The notes below the pieces were generated by a model. The model saw only the letters and a program-made list of their open reading frames with translations. It was not told the origin of the DNA and ran no database searches. From the NCBI GenBank assembly GCA_034509755.1, contig CM067545.1, positions 39,549,062 to 39,613,061 on the forward strand: DNA of 64,000 bases, written 5' to 3'. Source of the stretch: Anisodus tanguticus. Lineage: Eukaryota; Streptophyta; Magnoliopsida; Solanales; Solanaceae. The position numbers and the translations under genes were made by a program. Positions 59,514-64,000 of this stretch are shown here, one piece after another. Numbering within the stretch: position 1 is the stretch's first letter; every line of letters starts with the position of its first letter.

Positions 59514-60274
59514 AGATGTTGGGTTAGTTAAAAAGATTTAGTTAAGTTGTTTGTTTTTCTCTATTCACTTTCTTCCCTAAAGAGAAATTTTTGTTCTTCT
59601 CTGTGCCGAGATTCATATTTACTTTTCCATCATTTATCGCGAATGAATTTTGGTGTGGATATTAATAAGTTTTTTTCTTAGTTTAAACAATGCAAAGAAT
59701 ATTAATAAACGAGGAATGAGGAATTAGTTAAGATAGAAAGTGATTATTGAAGAGTTTTAGAAAATGTGTAACAAGTGAAATGAGAACTGATTTGATTACA
59801 CATCTTATAAAACTCTTTGGAAGTGAAAGGAAAATTGATTTAATTATTCAAGGAATGATAACGATCTCGGAAGGGTATGGATATGAGAAGGAAAAGGAAA
59901 GAAAAAAATATTATGATTTATAGCTTATGAACTAATTTTTTTTAATATCTGAATATTTTAAAGAAGAATTGATATATGCATTATTTGAGACGAGGTTGAA
60001 TAGTAAATCCTTTAGAATCATAAAGAGACTATAATATTTGAATGCAATAGTAATTAAATCTAGAATTATAATTGGTGTTAATCGAACCGCAACAAATATT
60101 TCAGAATTATCTTTATTTGGTATCAATTTTAGAAATATAATTAGAATAATTGAAGATGGAGAGGAAAATGAAATAGATAGATGAGTAAAAATTGATCTGA
60201 ATTAATTTTTTTTTATTATTTAGTCAAATTTTTATTTTTTTAATTATCGTGCGTTGTGCGGATAAATTCACTGG

Positions 60275-60836
60275 TTATGATAAATGTTGCACCTTGCACG
60301 TTGTATTCTTTATAACATTTTGTCTGTTTTTTTTCTTAACCTCCATCCTATTATTGTCTTATATTAAAATTAAATAAGCACCCTTAAAGTCTCTATTAAA
60401 TTCTCTAAATGTTATGGTTCTTCTCCCCTCTCTTAAATTAATCTTATTTAATGTTTAGTATTACTCATGTATCAATGGTAGGAGCTAAAAAGACAATAAC
60501 CTGAGCCTCATATAATTCAAACGGTATTGCTTCAATTGTGGATTGTGAAATTCTACACCATATGTAGCTTCTTGGCACTTAAAGGGATATAGGATCTCAA
60601 AGTTCAGTTCGAAGTCCACCAAGGTTCATATTTTTTATGTTCTTACTGCTGCGTATTTGTCTTTCATTTTTATTTTTTGTAATTTATATTTGTAATATGT
60701 GATGCATACTTTGTTTTTCATATAAATGTTTATGTGTTTGCTGTTTTCTTTTATGAGGGTGCGCTAATGCTGATCGGGTGTTTGATTTTCTTGAAAGCTT
60801 AAATTAGGCATATTTTGGCCTTTTTATTATTGAATG
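60275..60836. other. intergenic, nothing recognised
   Basis: AT-rich sequence between the Helitron end and the next LTR element. No gene seen. Confidence 0.4.
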
Positions 60837-62816
60837 TGCTAACACTCAAAAATACTTTTAGTATTTAGCCGAATCAAGTGGCAGCTGAAGGTGGAAATCT
60901 CAAAATAAGCAGGCAACAAAATTCTAAGCTGATAACCGAACTGACTCGTAGCCGAATCTATTAGTCTTAGCCCTTGGCTAGAAAAGCTCCATCTGCTATT
61001 TCGGTAACCTGGCCGAATCATAAGTCCAATGAATAACCTATCTTTATCGCCTTTATTGCACTCTAGATGTATTTATGTTTCTTACCACTTAGTTTACTTA
61101 ATTACCATCCTAACACTTTCTGGAGTAGTTGAGGAACCCATTGCTGGAAGTTAGAGTTCCGCTTCCAGCCCAAATCGCTTAGTTAAGGAATCAATTTCTC
61201 ATCCGATAAAACGACAAACATTTCAAACGGGAACAAATTTGGCACGCCTAGTGGGACCATAGGTGATCTCATAGCGAAGTTTGATTCTCCAGGCCAGGAT
61301 CACGATTGGCGTATGCGCCTAAGGTCTGGTAAGAAAATGAACCCAGAGTCCAGTCCACAACCTAAACAGAATCCTCCCAGAAGGAATAACGAGCCACCAC
61401 TTTCTTCAGGTATGCCTATATTCGTTAATACCCCTCCACTTCCTCCATCAACCCAAGTTGTGGGTGAACTTAGTCAACCTGAAGGTCCAACTATCATGAC
61501 CACGTCATTCATTAGACAACAGATTGACTTAGGCATCCACGACATTATGTACTATGTTTCCAAACAGTTGACTGACATTGTCAAGCTAATGGTGCATAAT
61601 GAGGTGTAGCAGGCGAGGGAAATGGAAGCCAATCGACTGCATCCAGGAGAAGGTTCGGCTAGTTCTGGCATCACTCTGACGAGTGGCGCTGTGCAACATG
61701 CAACTGTAACTCCAGGTGTTGTTCTTCAGCCGAATGTGTATCAGTCAGTACCTACTCAGGTACAACCGATAACACACCTAGGAGCACAAGCCCAGTCACT
61801 TGGCAACCAGTCTACCGTATGATTTCCACCAATGGTTGGGGGACAAACTATGCCACTCGACCAAGAGAATCTGCAGTATGGACAGATCAATATGGCTCGG
61901 ACACCAGTTCAGCATCCGGACACTTTGGTTTACCGCCCGTTATGCCGTACGCTTATGCAAACGGCCTTACGGTACATGCGACTAATGTAGGCCAGCCAAA
62001 TTAATAGCTATGACCCCCGGCTATGACCCTGGTAGGCTATCTGGTGACACTGTCTATAGTGGGATACCATTCCTATAGTCACAATCGGTACCCAATCCAT
62101 ACCATCCAGGAACCACAAACTTTCTAGGAACGGCTGATGTCGGGGAAGAGCAGACATGGAACATTATTCCACCTTATCCTTAAGTTCCGTCGGCTGTTCC
62201 AGGAGCTCAGGTTGAAGGCTTTGGTGGCTATGCCCGACAATAGAAATGGGGATATACCCCACCTGTTGATAATAGCCAGCAAAATACCTACAACTTTCAA
62301 AACCCTATTCAACAAGGTGCAAAATGGATGCCCCCAGTTGAAAACGCCTACCAGACGGTTCTAGCTGATAATTAGGAGGGGGCTTCACAGCTGATGAACC
62401 CTGAAACTATCGTGAATACCATGAAGAGGTACTTTGGCATCCAACTAAAGCCCTTGGACAGACCTGTTTACAGGAAGCCCTACCCCGATTAGGTAGATTT
62501 GATAACACCATTACCGAGAGGCTTCAAAACACTTGATTTCGCCACCTTCTCGGGTGATGACGGCAAATCTACCATCGAGCACATCAACAAATTTACCGCC
62601 CAATGTGGTGAAGTTGTCCAGAACTAGTATCTATTAACACTCGAAAATACTTTTAGTGTTTAGCCGAATCAAGTAGCAGCCGAAGGTGGAAATCTCAAAA
62701 TAAGCAGGCAACAAAATTCTAAGCCGATAACCATAGCCGAAAATATTAGTCTCGGCTAGAAAAGCTCCATTAGCTATTTCGATAACCTGGCCGAATCACA
62801 AGTCTAAGGAATAACT
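60837..62816 (+). mobile_element. gypsy-type non-autonomous element with gag only
   Basis: A 5' LTR of about 390 bp (60837 to about 61228) and a partial second copy (62632-62816) flank a gag-like region. The LTR copies share TTTTAG, TAGCCGAATCAAGT, GGTGGAAATCTCAAAATAAG and AACCTGGCCGAATCA blocks. Right after the first LTR is TTTGGCACGCCTAGTGGGAC, similar to the leader of plant gypsy elements of the Tat/Athila type. No protease, RT or integrase lies between the LTRs. The right LTR is truncated. Confidence 0.68.
61313..62625 (+). pseudogene. gypsy gag-like coding remnant
   Basis: The N-terminal frame begins RLRSGKKMNPE (61313), Pro/Gln-rich, with ATTC-level decay and stops at about 61607, 62005, 62172 and 62372. 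The conserved retrotransposon Gag start (LPRGFKTLDFATFSGDDGKS, then TIEHINKFTAQCGE) is at 62512-62622. It ends abruptly against the second LTR. Confidence 0.75.
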
Positions 62817-62926
62817 GAGACCCACACATATTTGGACACCTCGAAGACAAAGTCAAAGCACCTTCTAGACCCCAAGAAACAGAAACAAACCATCAACAAC
62901 TAGAATGAAGTGCCATCGGTCGTGCA

Positions 62927-64000
62927 TGTCGCGCCCTTTTTTAACCCGCGGGCTCCGCGACGCGACTGGCATCGATTCCCTCTGGATTGGATAAAAAATG
63001 TTTGCTTGAGGAGTCGCCACCTAATTAGTCTAAGGTGAATTAGGGAACCTAAATGTTAACTAAATGCTGCAATGTAACGCCAATTTTTGATCCGCGAAAC
63101 TAATGAGATTCTAGGTAAGGGTTCTTTATTATCCTAAAGGGAAGGGGTTAGGCATCATTTAAGATCCGCTAACTTGCGGCTATCCGGTCAAACTCAGGTT
63201 AATTATTATGCTAAGAAAATGCATATTTAAAAATATAAAGTTAAAATGATGTTGCAAGTATTTAGTAAAAGGATGCATTTTGTACAAGTATGCATTTGTA
63301 TGGTATTAAAGAAAAATACATGTAAAGTTGAAAAAGTATGCATTTGTGACAATTAATAGTAAGGAGAAAAGCAAATTATTTATAATGCCAAAGAAGTAAT
63401 TTTTGAAAATCATTTTGAGTTGCAAATTGAAAAATAGATAAACTTATTTGTACAATTAATAAAGTGAATAGAAGATGATCAAAGTTGTTTTGAAAAATTT
63501 GAATATGCATGACGAGCCAAAAAATAAATAAGCTAACAGTGGATTTCCAGTTTTAGACTAACCTATTAATTAATTCTAAGTCTACCTATTCTAAGAATTT
63601 CAATAATTTAACAAGTACAATAAATAATATTACAATACAGAATAAAATAAAGTAAATTAAAGAAAGTAAAAACAACAACAAAATAAGTAATCTTCGAGGG
63701 GTATTTTATCTTCTTTAACCGAGTCACTTGCAAGCTGTCAAGAACAAACGGTTAGAAAATAGTTGAATATATATAAAATTCGGATCCATTTCCAAAACAG
63801 TAAATGTTTTGATTACGGAGGGCTCAAACTTAAATTTTGAAAAGATCTTTCCAATCACGTCGTGGTTGCGAACATATGACTCGTTTGTCATTTTAGTTGC
63901 CTTCCTATCGAACATGTTGGTCTCTCGAATGAAAAAAAGGATTTAAGTTTCATCCTTGTCCAGAAGTTTTATTTTCGTCTTTCCAACTGTGGAGGCCTCA
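62927..64000 (+). repeat. gypsy LTR start running off the window
   Basis: It begins TGTCGCGCCCTTTTTTAACC and includes GAGGAGTCGCCACCTAATTA near 62999 and AAGGGAAGGGGTTAGGCATC near 63138. These are typical of Tat/Ogre-like gypsy LTRs in plants and match the inverted fragment at 4480-5280. The rest is AT-rich LTR body; no coding part is reached. Confidence 0.6.

Larger units (their letters stand above)
51936..60274 (+). mobile_element. Helitron-like element carrying a nested Copia
   Basis: A TC-start typical of plant Helitrons (TCTATATATAATATAAAACT) begins at 51936 right after A. The plus-strand 3' terminus is CGTGC-GTT-GTGCG (60248-60260), ten bases, then CTGG (60271-60274) followed by T. The hairpin now relies on G-T pairs, as expected after CpG decay. 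Subtracting the Copia at 52849-59513 leaves about 1.7 kb with no Rep/helicase, so it is non-autonomous. A similar 5' end lies 151 bp upstream at 51785. That the two termini belong to one element is inferred. Confidence 0.6.

Noticed and set aside
1..64000. CRISPR arrays, tRNA or rRNA genes, organelle-derived inserts, viral genes
   Set aside because: None seen; tRNA-like matches are only retrotransposon primer sites and SINE remnants.

Overview
The window is nuclear DNA of a flowering plant, most probably a Solanaceae species. Three intron-containing plant genes are embedded in layered transposon debris. Two short elements point to the family: an Au-type SINE at about 18.6 kb and a TS/SolS-type SINE ending in (TTG)n at about 25.4 kb. 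No bacterial, organellar or RNA genes were seen.

Three genes look intact. (1) An ATXR2-type SET/MYND histone-lysine methyltransferase, 7949-21025 (+), can be assembled from 15 exons into 497 aa. (2) A TraB-domain protein with a C-terminal membrane anchor, 21670-29853 (+), has 9 exons and 336 aa and lies about 640 bp downstream in the same direction. (3) A secreted class III peroxidase, 48159-49762 (-), has 4 exons and 328 aa with the classical three-intron layout. All other long open frames are retrotransposon fragments or shadows.

Layout: 1-2969 Ty3/gypsy remnant. 2970-6450 decayed sequence with one gypsy LTR piece. 6451-7430 direct repeats followed by a 240-bp near-perfect foldback. 7949-21025 ATXR2; its 6-kb intron 2 holds a Stowaway MITE split by a Copia element, and later introns hold a second Stowaway, a hAT MITE, a possible TRIM and an Au SINE. 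21670-29853 TraB gene; intron 1 carries a tandem copy of the exon-1 splice junction, and intron 5 carries a SINE and a Mutator-type MITE with a Stowaway inside it. 30.8-33.2 kb tandem repeats and a Helitron terminus. 33.7-39.5 kb an L1 LINE interrupted by a Copia element. 39.5-41.4 kb gypsy LTR and Copia pieces. 41.5-46.5 kb a minus-strand Copia with both LTRs and a target duplication. 46.9-48.0 kb a Tourist MITE. 48.2-49.8 kb the peroxidase. 51.9-60.3 kb a Helitron-like element containing a 6.7-kb Copia. 60.8-62.8 kb a pol-less gypsy-type element. 62.9-64 kb the start of a gypsy LTR that runs off the window.

The genes do not form a pathway: one is a chromatin enzyme, one a membrane-anchored organelle-contact protein, and one an apoplastic peroxidase. 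The main story is repeated nested insertion, much of it datable in relative order because target-site duplications and terminal repeats are still readable. All calls come from reading the sequence by eye. Family names rest on remembered motifs, not on searches.
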